Assembly: GCF_007874125.1 (NCBI RefSeq)
Contig: NZ_CP040128.1
Coordinates: 496,001 to 560,000, forward strand
Origin: Noviherbaspirillum sp. UKPF54
GTDB taxonomy: Bacteria > Pseudomonadota > Gammaproteobacteria > Burkholderiales > Burkholderiaceae_D
Length of the DNA stretch: 64,000 nucleotides
Reading direction: 5' to 3'
The notes below the pieces were generated by a model. That model searched no databases and was not told where the DNA came from. It worked only from the letters and a program-made list of their open reading frames with translations. Every line of letters begins with the position of its first letter. The stretch's first letter is position 1. A program made the position numbers and the translations under genes. Of the stretch, positions 1-8,109 are shown one piece after another.

Positions 1-590
1 ATCGCGTCGTCACCGGCGCCCTGAAGCGCCACCGGCAGACGGCGGATGCCTGCATGGCGGTGCTGCCCAAGGCGCACCGGGTCGATACCGACTGGCACAC
101 CGATCCGGATTTCAACGAGTACGACCACCACGAAGTGCTGGTGCGGCACCATCCGCCGTTCGACGATCCTGCCGAGATCAAACGCTTCCTGGCCGCCAGC
201 CCGGATGCGCGCCACGCGTTCCAGGAAATCTTCCAGGCCGCGATGACGCGTTGGATGAGCGGCGAACATGACGCCGACTACCGCGAAACCTGGATGCAAT
301 TCCGCCAGCGCTGCGTGCGCGGATTGCAGCACCTGGTGGAAGGCGCCGACAAGTCGCAATCGATCATCGTGTTCACCTCCGGCGGCACCATCGCCACTAT
401 CTGCCAGCACGTGCTCGGGCTGGAGGATCGCCAGATGGCGCAGCTGAACTGGACGCTGGCCAACTGCGGCCTTACCAAGCTGCTCTATCAGTCGGGCGGC
501 GCGCCGTCGCGCCGCGTGTCGCTCAGCTATCTCAACAATTACGCCCATCTCGAATGGCTCGGGCAGCCGCACACCATCACCTATCGCTAA
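1..590 (+). CDS. Histidine phosphatase family protein (5' end missing)
   Basis: Phosphoglycerate-mutase-like (histidine phosphatase) protein whose N-terminus, including the RHG motif with the phosphorylated histidine, lies upstream of the window. The reading frame is open from base 3 and encodes RVVTGALKRHRQTAD, the typical segment after that motif (arginine that binds phosphate). The internal ATG at 54 is therefore unlikely to be the start. The C-terminal half has IIVFTSGGTIATI where classical members have the second catalytic histidine in an SHGG context; here a serine takes that place, so catalysis may be altered. The gene ends 3 bases before the next start and is probably cotranscribed with the acyl-CoA genes. 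Family assignment is good; the substrate is unknown. Confidence 0.75.
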   Translation, partial: RVVTGALKRHRQTADACMAVLPKAHRVDTDWHTDPDFNEYDHHEVLVRHHPPFDDPAEIKRFLAASPDARHAFQEIFQAAMTRWMSGEHDADYRETWMQFRQRCVRGLQHLVEGADKSQSIIVFTSGGTIATICQHVLGLEDRQMAQLNWTLANCGLTKLLYQSGGAPSRRVSLSYLNNYAHLEWLGQPHTITYR

Positions 591-593
591 CCT

Positions 594-1364
594 ATGACAA
601 ACGCAAACCTGTTCGACCTCTCAGGAAAAATCGCGCTGGTGACCGGCGCCTCGCGCGGCATCGGCGAATCGATCGCCAGGACGCTGGCCGCTTACGGCGC
701 GCACGTGCTCGTCTCCAGCCGCAAGGCGGAGTCGTGCGACGCCGTCGTAGCCGCCATCCGCGAAGCGGGCGGCTCGGCCGAGACGATCGCCTGCCATATC
801 GGCGAAATGGCGCAGATCGAGGCGATGTATGCCGCCATCGAAAGCAAGCACGGCCGGCTCGACATCCTGGTCAACAACGCCGCCACCAACCCGTACTTCG
901 GCCCGATCGTCGATACCGACCTGTCGTCGTTCCAGAAGACGGTCGATGTCAACATCCGCGGCTATTTCTACAGCTCGGTGCATGGCGCCAAGCTGATGGC
1001 GAAGAACGGCGGCGGCAGCATCGTCAACGTCGCCTCGGTCAACGGTGTCATCCCCGGCGAAGGGCAGGGCATCTATTCGATCACCAAGGCGGCCGTGATT
1101 TCGATGACGCAGGCCTTCGCCAAGGAATGCGCGGCCTCCGGCGTGCGCGTGAACGCCTTGCTGCCGGGGCCGACCGACACCAAGTTCGCCGCCGCCCTGG
1201 TGCACAACCCGGCCGTGCTGAACCGCATGATGCCGCACGTGCCGATGCGCCGCGTGGCGCAGCCGGACGAGATGGCCGGCACCGTGCTGTACCTGGCGTC
1301 GAATGCATCGAGCTACACCACCGGCACCTGCATCAATGTCGACGGTGGCTATTTGATCGGTTAA
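594..1364 (+). CDS. SDR family NAD(P)-dependent oxidoreductase
   Basis: Classical short-chain dehydrogenase/reductase of 256 residues, the family's usual length. It shows the nucleotide-binding TGASRGIG at residues 17-24, NNAA near 94, Ser148, and the catalytic YxxxK (Tyr161, Lys165). The C-terminus has the usual glycine-rich end (NVDGGYLIG). It probably oxidises or reduces a hydroxy/keto acyl or alcohol group in the cytoplasm. It sits between the phosphatase (3-base gap) and an acyl-CoA dehydrogenase (about 50-base gap), so a role in acyl-CoA turnover is likely, but the substrate cannot be read from the sequence. Confidence 0.9.
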   Translation: MTNANLFDLSGKIALVTGASRGIGESIARTLAAYGAHVLVSSRKAESCDAVVAAIREAGGSAETIACHIGEMAQIEAMYAAIESKHGRLDILVNNAATNPYFGPIVDTDLSSFQKTVDVNIRGYFYSSVHGAKLMAKNGGGSIVNVASVNGVIPGEGQGIYSITKAAVISMTQAFAKECAASGVRVNALLPGPTDTKFAAALVHNPAVLNRMMPHVPMRRVAQPDEMAGTVLYLASNASSYTTGTCINVDGGYLIG

Positions 1365-1412
1365 GCAGCAAAAAACACAATCGCGCCTGGCGCATACACA
1401 ACGGAGTGAAAC

Positions 1413-2645
1413 ATGGACTTTGACTACAGCCCCAAGGTAAAGGAACTGCAGAAGCGCCTCAATGCGTTCATGGACGAGCACGTCTATCCGAACGAAAAAG
1501 CCTTCTTCGACGAGATCGCGGAAAACCGCGCCAAGGGCGACGCCTGGATTCCGACCAAGGTAATGGAAGACCTCAAGCGGAAGGCCAAGGCCGCCGGCCT
1601 GTGGAACCTGTTCCTGCCGGAGTCCGACAAGGGCGCGGGTCTCACCAACCTCGAATATGCGCCGCTGTGCGAAATCATGGGCCGCGCAGGCTGGGCCGCC
1701 GAGGCGTTCAACTGCTCCGCGCCGGACACCGGCAACATGGAGACGCTGGAGCGCTACGCCAGCGAGGAACTGAAGCAAACATGGCTGAAACCGCTGCTGG
1801 AAGGCGAGATCCGTTCCTGCTTCGCGATGACCGAGCCGGCGGTGGCGTCGTCGGACGCGACCAACATCGAAAGCCGCATCGTGCGCGACGGCGATCACTA
1901 CGTGATCAACGGCCGCAAGTGGTGGTCGTCCGGCGCCAACGATCCGCGCTGCAAGGTGTTCATCTTCATGGGCAAGACCGACCCGGACAACCCGAGCAAG
2001 CACAAGCAGCAGTCGATGATCGTGGTGCCGCGCGACACCCCCGGCGTGACCGTCATCCGCCCGCTGCCGGTATTCGGATTCGACGACGCGCCGCACGGCC
2101 ACGGCGAAGTGCTGTTTGAAAACGTGCGCGTGCCGGTATCGAACATCCTGCTGGGCGAAGGGCGCGGCTTCGAGATCGCGCAGGGCCGCCTGGGGCCGGG
2201 CCGCATCCACCACTGCATGCGCCTGATCGGCTTGGCCGAGCGCGCGCTGGAACAGATGTGCAAGCGCACCCTGAAGCGCGTCGCGTTCGGCCGGCCGATC
2301 GCCGAGCAGACCGTGACGCTGGAGCGCATCGCCGAGGCGCGCATCATGATCGACCAGGCGCGCTTCCTGGTGCTCAATGCCGCCGACATGATGGACAAGG
2401 TCGGCAACAAGGCGGCGCTGAAGGAAATCGGCATGATCAAGGTCGCCGCGCCCAACATGGCGTGCAAGGTGATCGACTGGGCGATCCAGGCGCACGGCGG
2501 CGCCGGCGTGGCCGATCCGTTCCTCGCGCACGCTTACGCCAACGCGCGCACGCTGCGCATCGCGGATGGCCCGGACGAGGTGCACCGCAACCAGGTCGGC
2601 AAGCTGGAGCTGGCGAAGTACAAGCCGGCCAAGCCGGCGCAGTGA
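1413..2645 (+). CDS. Acyl-CoA dehydrogenase family protein
   Basis: FAD-dependent acyl-CoA dehydrogenase of 410 residues, with the N-terminal helical domain, central beta domain ([13 protein letters not shown], around residues 140-150, with the flavin/substrate-contacting segment) and C-terminal helical domain ending in the conserved QAHGGAGV region. It introduces a trans-2 double bond in an acyl-CoA and passes electrons to ETF. It resembles the ACAD10/11-like branch more than the short-chain type; that is a judgement by eye. The start ATG follows GGAGTGAAAC. It lies inside the SDR-ACAD-SDR-ligase block. Confidence 0.9.
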   Translation: MDFDYSPKVKELQKRLNAFMDEHVYPNEKAFFDEIAENRAKGDAWIPTKVMEDLKRKAKAAGLWNLFLPESDKGAGLTNLEYAPLCEIMGRAGWAAEAFNCSAPDTGNMETLERYASEELKQTWLKPLLEGEIRSCFAMTEPAVASSDATNIESRIVRDGDHYVINGRKWWSSGANDPRCKVFIFMGKTDPDNPSKHKQQSMIVVPRDTPGVTVIRPLPVFGFDDAPHGHGEVLFENVRVPVSNILLGEGRGFEIAQGRLGPGRIHHCMRLIGLAERALEQMCKRTLKRVAFGRPIAEQTVTLERIAEARIMIDQARFLVLNAADMMDKVGNKAALKEIGMIKVAAPNMACKVIDWAIQAHGGAGVADPFLAHAYANARTLRIADGPDEVHRNQVGKLELAKYKPAKPAQ

Positions 2646-2656
2646 GCGGGGCCGCC

Positions 2657-3421
2657 ATGCCGGAGCAAAACTTTGCCGGGAAAGCCGTCCTGGTCACCGG
2701 CGCCGGCGGCGGCATCGGTCGCGCCACCGCGCTCGCCTTCGGGCGCGCCGGTGCGCGGCTGGTGCTGTCCGATATCAGCGCGCAGGCGGGCGAGGAATCC
2801 GTCGCCCTGGTCAGGCAGTCCGGCGGCGAAGCCATCTTCGTCCAGGCGGATGTGTCGCGCGATGCCGAGGTGGAGGCGCTGGTGGCGAAAACGGTCGCGG
2901 CCTACGGCCGGCTCGACTGCGCATTCAACAATGCCGGCATCGAGGAGGAAAGCAAGCCGATCGGCGAATGCGAGGAAGCGCTGTTCGACCGCATCATGGG
3001 CATCAACGTCAAAGGCGCGTGGCTGTGCATGAAGCACGAAATCCGCCAGATGCTCAGGCAGGGCGGCGGCGTGATCGTCAACACCGCGTCGGTCGCCGGG
3101 CTGGTCGGCGCACCCTTGCAGGGCGTGTATGCAGCCAGCAAGCATGCGGTGGTCGGCATGACCAAGACCGCCGCGGCGGAGTACGGCAAGGCCGGCATCC
3201 GCGTCAATTCGGTGTGCCCCGGCGTGATCCGCACGGCGATGCTGGAGCGTGCCCTGGAGCGCGAGCCGCGCCGCGAAAAGCATATCGTGCGCGCGCACCC
3301 GATCGGGCGCATCGGCGAAGCCGCCGAGATCGCGGGCGCGGTGCTGTGGTTGTGCTCGGACGCGGCGTCGTTCGTGACCGGTCACCAGCTGGCTGTCGAC
3401 GGCGGCCTGACCGCAATCTAA
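2657..3421 (+). CDS. SDR family oxidoreductase
   Basis: Second short-chain dehydrogenase of the block, 254 residues from the ATG. It has TGAGGGIG at residues 14-21, NNAG at 91-94, Ser145 and the Tyr158-x3-Lys162 catalytic pair, and ends with VDGGLTAI. A GTG in the same frame at 2642 overlaps the stop of the acyl-CoA dehydrogenase (GTGA), which would add five residues and couple translation; the ATG is the more conventional choice. It is probably a 3-hydroxyacyl-CoA or alcohol dehydrogenase acting with its neighbours. A terminator follows. Confidence 0.9.
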   Translation: MPEQNFAGKAVLVTGAGGGIGRATALAFGRAGARLVLSDISAQAGEESVALVRQSGGEAIFVQADVSRDAEVEALVAKTVAAYGRLDCAFNNAGIEEESKPIGECEEALFDRIMGINVKGAWLCMKHEIRQMLRQGGGVIVNTASVAGLVGAPLQGVYAASKHAVVGMTKTAAAEYGKAGIRVNSVCPGVIRTAMLERALEREPRREKHIVRAHPIGRIGEAAEIAGAVLWLCSDAASFVTGHQLAVDGGLTAI

Positions 3422-3442
3422 ATGTTTATTCCAAAACTGGTT

Positions 3443-3478
3443 ACTCCTTCCCCCTGATAATGGGGGAGGGAGTTTTTT
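3443..3478 (+). terminator. Rho-independent terminator
   Basis: A 12-bp stem (ACTCCTTCCCCC paired with GGGGGAGGGAGT, one G-U pair) with a short TGATAAT loop is followed by six T residues. It closes the block ending with the second SDR and separates it from the acyl-CoA ligase gene. Confidence 0.9.
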
Positions 3479-3511
3479 CGTTTACAAGAGAATAAAGAGG
3501 CAGACTAAACG

Positions 3512-5236
3512 ATGAAACGCGAAATGACGCCATTCCCCTGGATGAAATCCTACCCGCCGGGCGTGTTTTGGAACGCCGACCTGCAGGTCATGCCGGTACC
3601 GCAGCTGCTGGACGACGCGGCGCGGAAATGGCCGGATCTTCCTGCGCTCGAATTCATGGGAAAGCGCATCTCTTACCGGGAATTGCAGGCGCTGGCCGAC
3701 CGCGCGGCCAAGGGTTTCCAGCGGCTCGGCGTCAAGCCGGGCGTGCATGTCGGGTTGTACCTGCCGAATACGCCGCACTACATCATTAGTTTTTTCGGCG
3801 TGCTCAAAGCCGGCGGCACGGTGGTGAATTATTCGCCGCTCGACGCCGAAAAAGTGCTGGAACATAAGGTCGAGGACAGCGAGACCGATTTCATCGTCAC
3901 GCTCGACCTGGCTGCGCTGTATCCGCAGATGGACCGGCTGCTCGGCGGCACGCGCCTGAAGAAGCTGGTGATCGGGGATATCGCGGAAATGAGCGCCGCG
4001 CCGGATGCCGTGCGTGCCCATTTGCAGGAGGCGCAACAGCTGGCCGCGGTTGCGTCCGACGAGCGGCACCTGCGTTTCGCGCAGCTGCTGGACAATGACG
4101 GCGTCTACCAGCCGTATCCGATCGCCGATTTGGACGAGGCGATCGCGGTATTGCAGTACACGGGCGGTACCACCGGCTTGCCCAAGGGCGCCATGCTTAC
4201 GCACGCGAACCTGACTACCGCATGCAGCCAGTTTCATGCGACGGTCAGCGGCGAACCCCGGGTGCTGGAAGAGGGCCGGGAGCGCGTGCTGGCGGTGCTG
4301 CCGCTGTTTCATATCTACGCGCTGACGGTCAACATGCTGTTCGGCATACGCATGGGCGCCGAGCTGGTGCTGCATACGCGCTTCGAGCTGGAGGCGGTGG
4401 TCAAGGATCTCGCCGCCAAGAAGATCACGATCTTCCCCGGCGTGCCGACCATGTACACCGCGATCATCAATCACCCCGGCATCGCCGACTACGATCTGAG
4501 CTCGCTGAAATTCTGCGGCTCGGGCGGCGCGCCGCTGCCAGTCGAGGTCAACCAGAGCTTTCAACGACTGACCGGCTGCTGCCTGGTCGAGGGCTGGGGC
4601 ATGACCGAGACGTCGCCCACCGGCACTTTCACGCCCGTGTACGGGATGCAGAAGGTGGGATCGTGCGGCATGCCGATGCCGGGCGTGACGCTCAAGTTCG
4701 TCGGCGTCGACGATCCGGCGCGGGAAGTACCGCTGGGCGAGCGCGGCGAGCTGTGCATCAAGGGCCCGAACGTAATGAAAGGCTACTGGAAAAAGCCGCT
4801 GGCCACGCGCGAGGCGATGACGGCGGACGGATTTTTCCGCACCGGCGACGTCGGCTACATGGACGAGGATGGCTTCGTCTACATCGTCGACCGCACCAAG
4901 GACATGATCCTGTGCGGTGGCTACAACGTCTACCCGCGCAATATCGAGGAAGCGATCTACGAGCATCCGGCCGTGGCGGAGGTGAGCGTGATCGGCATTG
5001 CGGATGCGTACCGCGGCCAGTCGCCCAAGGCATTTGTCACGTTGAAGCCGGGGGCGCCGCATTTCACGCTGGAAGAGCTCAAGACTTTCCTCAAGCGTCG
5101 TCTCGGCAAGCACGAGATGGTGCAGTCGCTGGAAATCCGCGACCAGTTGCCCAGGACTCCGGTCGGGAAATTGTCGAAGAAAGAGCTGTACGAGGAAGAG
5201 GCGAGGAAGGGCGCGAAGGGAGGAGCGGCGGCCTGA
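3512..5236 (+). CDS. fadD: Long-chain fatty acid--CoA ligase (AMP-forming)
   Basis: ANL-superfamily acyl-CoA synthetase of 574 residues. The AMP-binding P-loop YTGGTTGLPKGA is near residues 215-226; VEGWGMTETSP (adenine/acyl region), RTGDVGYMDEDG and the C-terminal lysine in TPVGKLSKKEL are all present. It activates free fatty acids to acyl-CoA at the cost of ATP, feeding beta-oxidation or the lipid pathways elsewhere in the window. It stands after a terminator with its own likely promoter, in the same direction as the acyl-CoA dehydrogenase block. Chain-length preference cannot be told. Confidence 0.9.
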   Translation: MKREMTPFPWMKSYPPGVFWNADLQVMPVPQLLDDAARKWPDLPALEFMGKRISYRELQALADRAAKGFQRLGVKPGVHVGLYLPNTPHYIISFFGVLKAGGTVVNYSPLDAEKVLEHKVEDSETDFIVTLDLAALYPQMDRLLGGTRLKKLVIGDIAEMSAAPDAVRAHLQEAQQLAAVASDERHLRFAQLLDNDGVYQPYPIADLDEAIAVLQYTGGTTGLPKGAMLTHANLTTACSQFHATVSGEPRVLEEGRERVLAVLPLFHIYALTVNMLFGIRMGAELVLHTRFELEAVVKDLAAKKITIFPGVPTMYTAIINHPGIADYDLSSLKFCGSGGAPLPVEVNQSFQRLTGCCLVEGWGMTETSPTGTFTPVYGMQKVGSCGMPMPGVTLKFVGVDDPAREVPLGERGELCIKGPNVMKGYWKKPLATREAMTADGFFRTGDVGYMDEDGFVYIVDRTKDMILCGGYNVYPRNIEEAIYEHPAVAEVSVIGIADAYRGQSPKAFVTLKPGAPHFTLEELKTFLKRRLGKHEMVQSLEIRDQLPRTPVGKLSKKELYEEEARKGAKGGAAA

Positions 5237-5333
5237 AGGGAAGGGGTCGAGAAGGTGTCGATGTGCGGGACTCAGGCCATGAAACAGTCCCGCACCAGAT
5301 GTTCGACACCGAAGACGTTCGCCCCCAAAGACA

Positions 5334-5354
5334 ACCGCGGGCAGAACCCGCGGT
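5334..5354 (-). terminator. Hairpin between convergent genes
   Basis: Perfect 8-bp inverted repeat (ACCGCGGG / CCCGCGGT, 5-nt loop) between the ligase gene and the convergent GlsB-like gene. On the minus strand it is followed by TGTCTTT, so it may end the glsB-like transcript; the T-run is weak. Confidence 0.45.
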
Positions 5355-5364
5355 AACGGCCCGG

Positions 5365-5634
5365 CTAGCGCGGCGTGCCGCGGCGCAGCAAATTCACGAT
5401 CGCCAGCAATACCACCGCGCCGAGGAAGGACACCAGCAGCGAGGAGATGCTGAAGTCGTTCTGGTTGATGGTGCCGGTGCCGAACAGAGGCGCCAGCAGC
5501 CAGCCACCGAGCAGCGCGCCGACAATGCCAACCACGATATTGAGCAGCAGGCCTTGCTGCGCATCGGTGCGCATCACGAGGCTGGCCAGCCAGCCCAGAA
5601 TACCGCCTACGACGATCCAGATAATGAAGTTCAT
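5365..5634 (-). CDS. GlsB/YeaQ/YmgE family stress-response membrane protein
   Basis: Small hydrophobic protein of 89 residues with three predicted membrane segments: about 3-20, 30-50 and 66-84, separated by short loops. The first has the glycine-rich VVGGILGWLAS and the second the GIVGALLGGWLL of the transglycosylase-associated (GlsB/YeaQ) family. Members are inner-membrane proteins induced by stress; their molecular function is not known. It is one of four small stress-type genes in a row on the minus strand. A GGAGG-type site (ggaggtttat) precedes the ATG. Confidence 0.9.
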   Translation of the reverse strand: MNFIIWIVVGGILGWLASLVMRTDAQQGLLLNIVVGIVGALLGGWLLAPLFGTGTINQNDFSISSLLVSFLGAVVLLAIVNLLRRGTPR

Positions 5635-5695
5635 ATAAACCTCCAGTATGTTGAAAAACTGCTATGTGAAATAGACTGGCCGCTGTTGAAATGGT

Positions 5696-5983
5696 TCAGC
5701 CTGTCCCCGGAACGCGCGGCCAGCCTGCGATATGCCCGTCGTTCCGTTCCGATGCGCCGCCGCCGCGCCGGAACGGAAGCGGCGAGAAGCCGACTTCGTC
5801 CTCGATCAGCACGGTCGCGCCCTGTTTCGACGCCGTCAAGTCAGTGGCATAGTCATAGGCATCCTCCTTCTCGTCAAATGACGCAAGCGGTTCTTCCGAT
5901 TCCTTTTCCGATACATCCCATCTGCCATTGATGCCGGGCGAGATGCAGATCACCGGTACCTGGTTCCGATCGCGTTCCATCAT
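5696..5983 (-). CDS. DUF2188-like small protein
   Basis: Short protein of 95 residues starting MMERDRN behind a GGAG site. The frame is open further upstream, but that part only shadows the next gene in another frame. The segment NGRWDVSEKESEEPLASF, then KEDAYDYATDL and GATVLIEDE, resembles the DUF2188 fold (a small beta-alpha-beta domain reading 'WDV...F.tk.eA...a..la...g'). Function is unknown. A Gly/Arg-rich tail (FRRGGGASERNDGH) follows the domain. The family call is by eye and tentative. Confidence 0.6.
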   Translation of the reverse strand: MMERDRNQVPVICISPGINGRWDVSEKESEEPLASFDEKEDAYDYATDLTASKQGATVLIEDEVGFSPLPFRRGGGASERNDGHIAGWPRVPGTG

Positions 5984-6017
5984 GGACGCTCCAGCCCTTG
6001 CCGCACGCTGCGCGGCG

Positions 6018-6569
6018 TTACGAATGCTTGTACTTGGCTTTCGCTTCGTCCACGCATTTGTCCTTCTGCGCGCCGGACAGGCTGTCGCATTTCTCGCGTG
6101 CGGCCTTGTAGGCGGCCTCGTCCTTGTCTTCACGCGCATCCTTGCGTGCCTGGGCGGATTTCCCCTCGGCCTTGGCGTCGGCTTTGGCGGCGGTCTGCTT
6201 AGCCTTCGCTTCCTTGACGCAGACGTCCTTCTCATTGCCTTTCATCGCATCGCACTTGGCCTTGGCGACTGCGTAGTCGGCATCGGCTTCCTTCTTGCGC
6301 GCGTCCGCTGCCGCTTTCGGCGTGCCCTTGTACTTCGCTTCGGCGGCCGCCTTGGACTTGTCGCGCGTGGCCTTGGCCTCGGCTACGCACACATCCTTGT
6401 CGTTGCCCTTGAGAGCGTCGCATTTTTCCTTTGCAGCCTTGTAATCCGCGTCTGCGGTATCCTTGGCATGCTTGTACTCTGCCTTGGCGGCGTCACTGGC
6501 GGCGGCGGCCGGCCCGGCCAGGCCGAACGCGGCGGCGGCAAGCAGCAGGGTGGCGAATGCAGTCTTCAT
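6018..6569 (-). CDS. Secreted Cys-repeat, Lys/Ala-rich helical protein
   Basis: Exported protein of 183 residues: signal peptide about 1-24 (cut near PAAAA-SD), then a highly charged Ala/Lys/Glu/Asp helical body. Three copies of a unit of about 55 residues carry two cysteines 11 apart: Cys50/61, Cys106/117 and Cys161/172, each in the frame KCD-x4-5-KD-x-CV-x-EAKA. The even cysteine count and periplasmic location suggest three intramolecular disulfides stapling helical hairpins. I recognise no named family; similar proteins are often called TolA-like only because of composition. Neighbours suggest a stress role. RBS AAGGAG lies before the ATG. Confidence 0.8.
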   Translation of the reverse strand: MKTAFATLLLAAAAFGLAGPAAAASDAAKAEYKHAKDTADADYKAAKEKCDALKGNDKDVCVAEAKATRDKSKAAAEAKYKGTPKAAADARKKEADADYAVAKAKCDAMKGNEKDVCVKEAKAKQTAAKADAKAEGKSAQARKDAREDKDEAAYKAAREKCDSLSGAQKDKCVDEAKAKYKHS

Positions 6570-6646
6570 CTTCCAGCTCCTTTCTAGTTAGTTGCGAGAG
6601 AAACGTGATTGGTGCCGCGCTCATCGCCGGCGGCGCGGCGCGGGCA

Positions 6647-6850
6647 TCAATGCAGGCCCCGGTTTTTAAAGCGCGTGATCTGGTCTTCCGCTTCGTCCTT
6701 GCTGATGCCGTATGCTTCCTGGATCTTTCCCGCCAGCTGATCGCGCTGGCCGGCAATCATGTCGAGTTGGTCGTCAGTCAGCTTGCCCCACTGTTCCTTC
6801 ACCTTGCCCTTGAATTGCGTCCAGTTGCCGGCGACAGTGTCCCAATTCAT
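6647..6850 (-). CDS. CsbD family stress protein
   Basis: 67-residue hydrophilic protein with the CsbD signature: MNWDTVAGNWTQFKG, KVKEQWGKLTDDQLD and IAGQRDQLAGKIQ followed by YGISKDEAEDQI. Members are abundant small cytoplasmic proteins induced by general stress; their mechanism is unclear. The start is chosen because AGGAGG lies 6 bases before this ATG and the family begins here; the frame stays open upstream without resemblance. It is divergent from the HTH-like gene at 7208. Confidence 0.92.
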   Translation of the reverse strand: MNWDTVAGNWTQFKGKVKEQWGKLTDDQLDMIAGQRDQLAGKIQEAYGISKDEAEDQITRFKNRGLH

Positions 6851-7207
6851 GTTGACCTCCTGATGAAATAACCCGCCTCGAACAATCCGTGTTGCCGATG
6901 GATGCGTGCGGCGCCAGAAGCGGTGCAAATCCTGTGCCTGTTGAACGTCATATCAGAAGCCGGAATAACGGGCATAACCGGTGTAAATGTTCCAATGACT
7001 TTTGAAAACAATACAGGGCGCGGGAGAAAAGCTGCCGGACGTCAGCTTCATGGCGTTTGGATTGGTTGCGCAGCAAGAGTTTGCGCGCGGTGAAAAAGTT
7101 TTCGAAATATTTTGAAACAATATCTATTGCATTCGGAAACTTAATCACGGACAAGCTGTCATTTGTTACACCGGAGTACAGCTTTCACATTTCCCGAGGA
7201 GTACATC
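6851..7207. other. Divergent intergenic region with a palindrome
   Basis: 357 bases between the csbD-like gene and the HTH-like gene. It is AT-rich at 7100-7150 and holds a near-perfect 16-bp palindrome (listed separately). No gene is supported here. Confidence 0.6.
7101..7116. promoter_or_regulatory. Near-perfect 16-bp palindrome, candidate operator
   Basis: TTCGAAATATTTTGAA pairs with its reverse complement at 14 of 16 positions. It lies about 90 bases before the start of the small HTH-like gene and could be its autoregulatory operator. No binding protein is known. Confidence 0.4.
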
Positions 7208-7549
7208 ATGGCTGAACAACTGACTGAACACGCGCTGGCAGGGCAGGAAACCTACGATCCGAACCGCCTGCTGGATACCCTGCTGGAGAAGATGAACCTG
7301 AAAAACGATGCGGCGCTGTCGCGCATGCTGGAAGTGGCGCCGCCGGTGATCTCGAAGATCCGGCACCGCCGGCTGCCGATCGGCGCTTCGCTGCTGATCC
7401 GCATGCACGAGACCACCAACATGAGCATTCGCGAATTGCGCGACCTGATGGGCGACCGGCGCACCAAGTACCGCCTGAGCGACGCACAGGGCAAGCCGAA
7501 ACCGGCTGCACCGGACGCGTCGGCGCAACAGCAGAGCGCGCTGCACTGA
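7208..7549 (+). CDS. Small HTH-like (Cro/CI-type) DNA-binding protein
   Basis: 113-residue protein. The segment from about residue 25 to 80 (LLEKMNLKNDAALSRMLEV, then PPVISKIRHRRLPI, then MSIRELRDLMG) has the spacing of a lambda-repressor-type helix-turn-helix: helix 2 'DAALSRMLEV' and recognition helix 'PPVISKIRHR'. A Pro/Ala/Gln-rich tail follows. The start is set by GAGGAG upstream; an earlier in-frame start at 7163 lacks a site. It may act as a small repressor or nucleoid-type regulator. The HTH is inferred from pattern only. Confidence 0.65.
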   Translation: MAEQLTEHALAGQETYDPNRLLDTLLEKMNLKNDAALSRMLEVAPPVISKIRHRRLPIGASLLIRMHETTNMSIRELRDLMGDRRTKYRLSDAQGKPKPAAPDASAQQQSALH

Positions 7550-7577
7550 TATTTGCCCTTGCCTCGGGCAGGACCGC

Positions 7578-7603
7578 CCGGTATTCGCTAAAGCGAATAC
7601 CGG
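7578..7603 (+). terminator. Hairpin after the HTH-like gene
   Basis: Perfect inverted repeat: CCGGTATTCGCT, two A residues, then AGCGAATACCGG, followed by CTTGTTCATTT. It sits 28 bases after the stop of the HTH-like gene. It is a strong stem with a poor T-run, so an imperfect terminator or an mRNA-protecting structure. Confidence 0.65.
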
Positions 7604-8109
7604 CTTGTTCATTTGCGCGCCTTTCATCGGCTCTGTCGCCTGCCATGCGAAGCCGGTGAAAGGCATGTTGCGTGCGCCCGGCGCTGTTCTTGCGGCGTTC
7701 CGTCGGCAAGGACGGCGCATGGCGCTGACCGGGAATATTTTTCCTTGACGGAATAAACGATACGCAAATAGAATCCGCCTGTTTTCATTTCATGGAGCCC
7801 CCTTTCATGGGCACTTGTTCGAGTGGTAGTTGTTGCCGGAGTCGCTCCGGTTCTGCCTCGGCAAGATAACGCAGGACTTTCTTCCTCCTGCCGTCGTCGC
7901 GCCGCAGGCGAATGACGGTATCCCGATGTTCCGGTTCGCCCCGGAATATTCCGAGTTCCAAAAACATCTATGCAGTGTCGCCCCGGGACGGTGGCGGCGA
8001 GATCCTTTTGTCAGCCGCGCCCGGCTCGCGGAACATGTTGCGCATTGCGCAGCGAGGATGGCAAGTACTGATGAGAGGTGCTTTTCGTTGAGCAGTAACG
8101 GAGGTGCCG
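7604..8109. other. Intergenic region upstream of the porin operon
   Basis: About 500 bases with no convincing reading frame: the open frames here run into the porin gene out of frame or lack start sites. It presumably carries the promoter of the porin-ABC operon; AT-richer sequence (ggaatatttttccttgacggaataaacg) is at about 7731-7760. I could not assign a specific element. Confidence 0.5.

Noticed and set aside
621..2585. 654-residue open frame on the minus strand
   Set aside because: His/Arg/Gly-rich shadow of the SDR and acyl-CoA dehydrogenase genes, typical of high-GC DNA; no recognisable domain.
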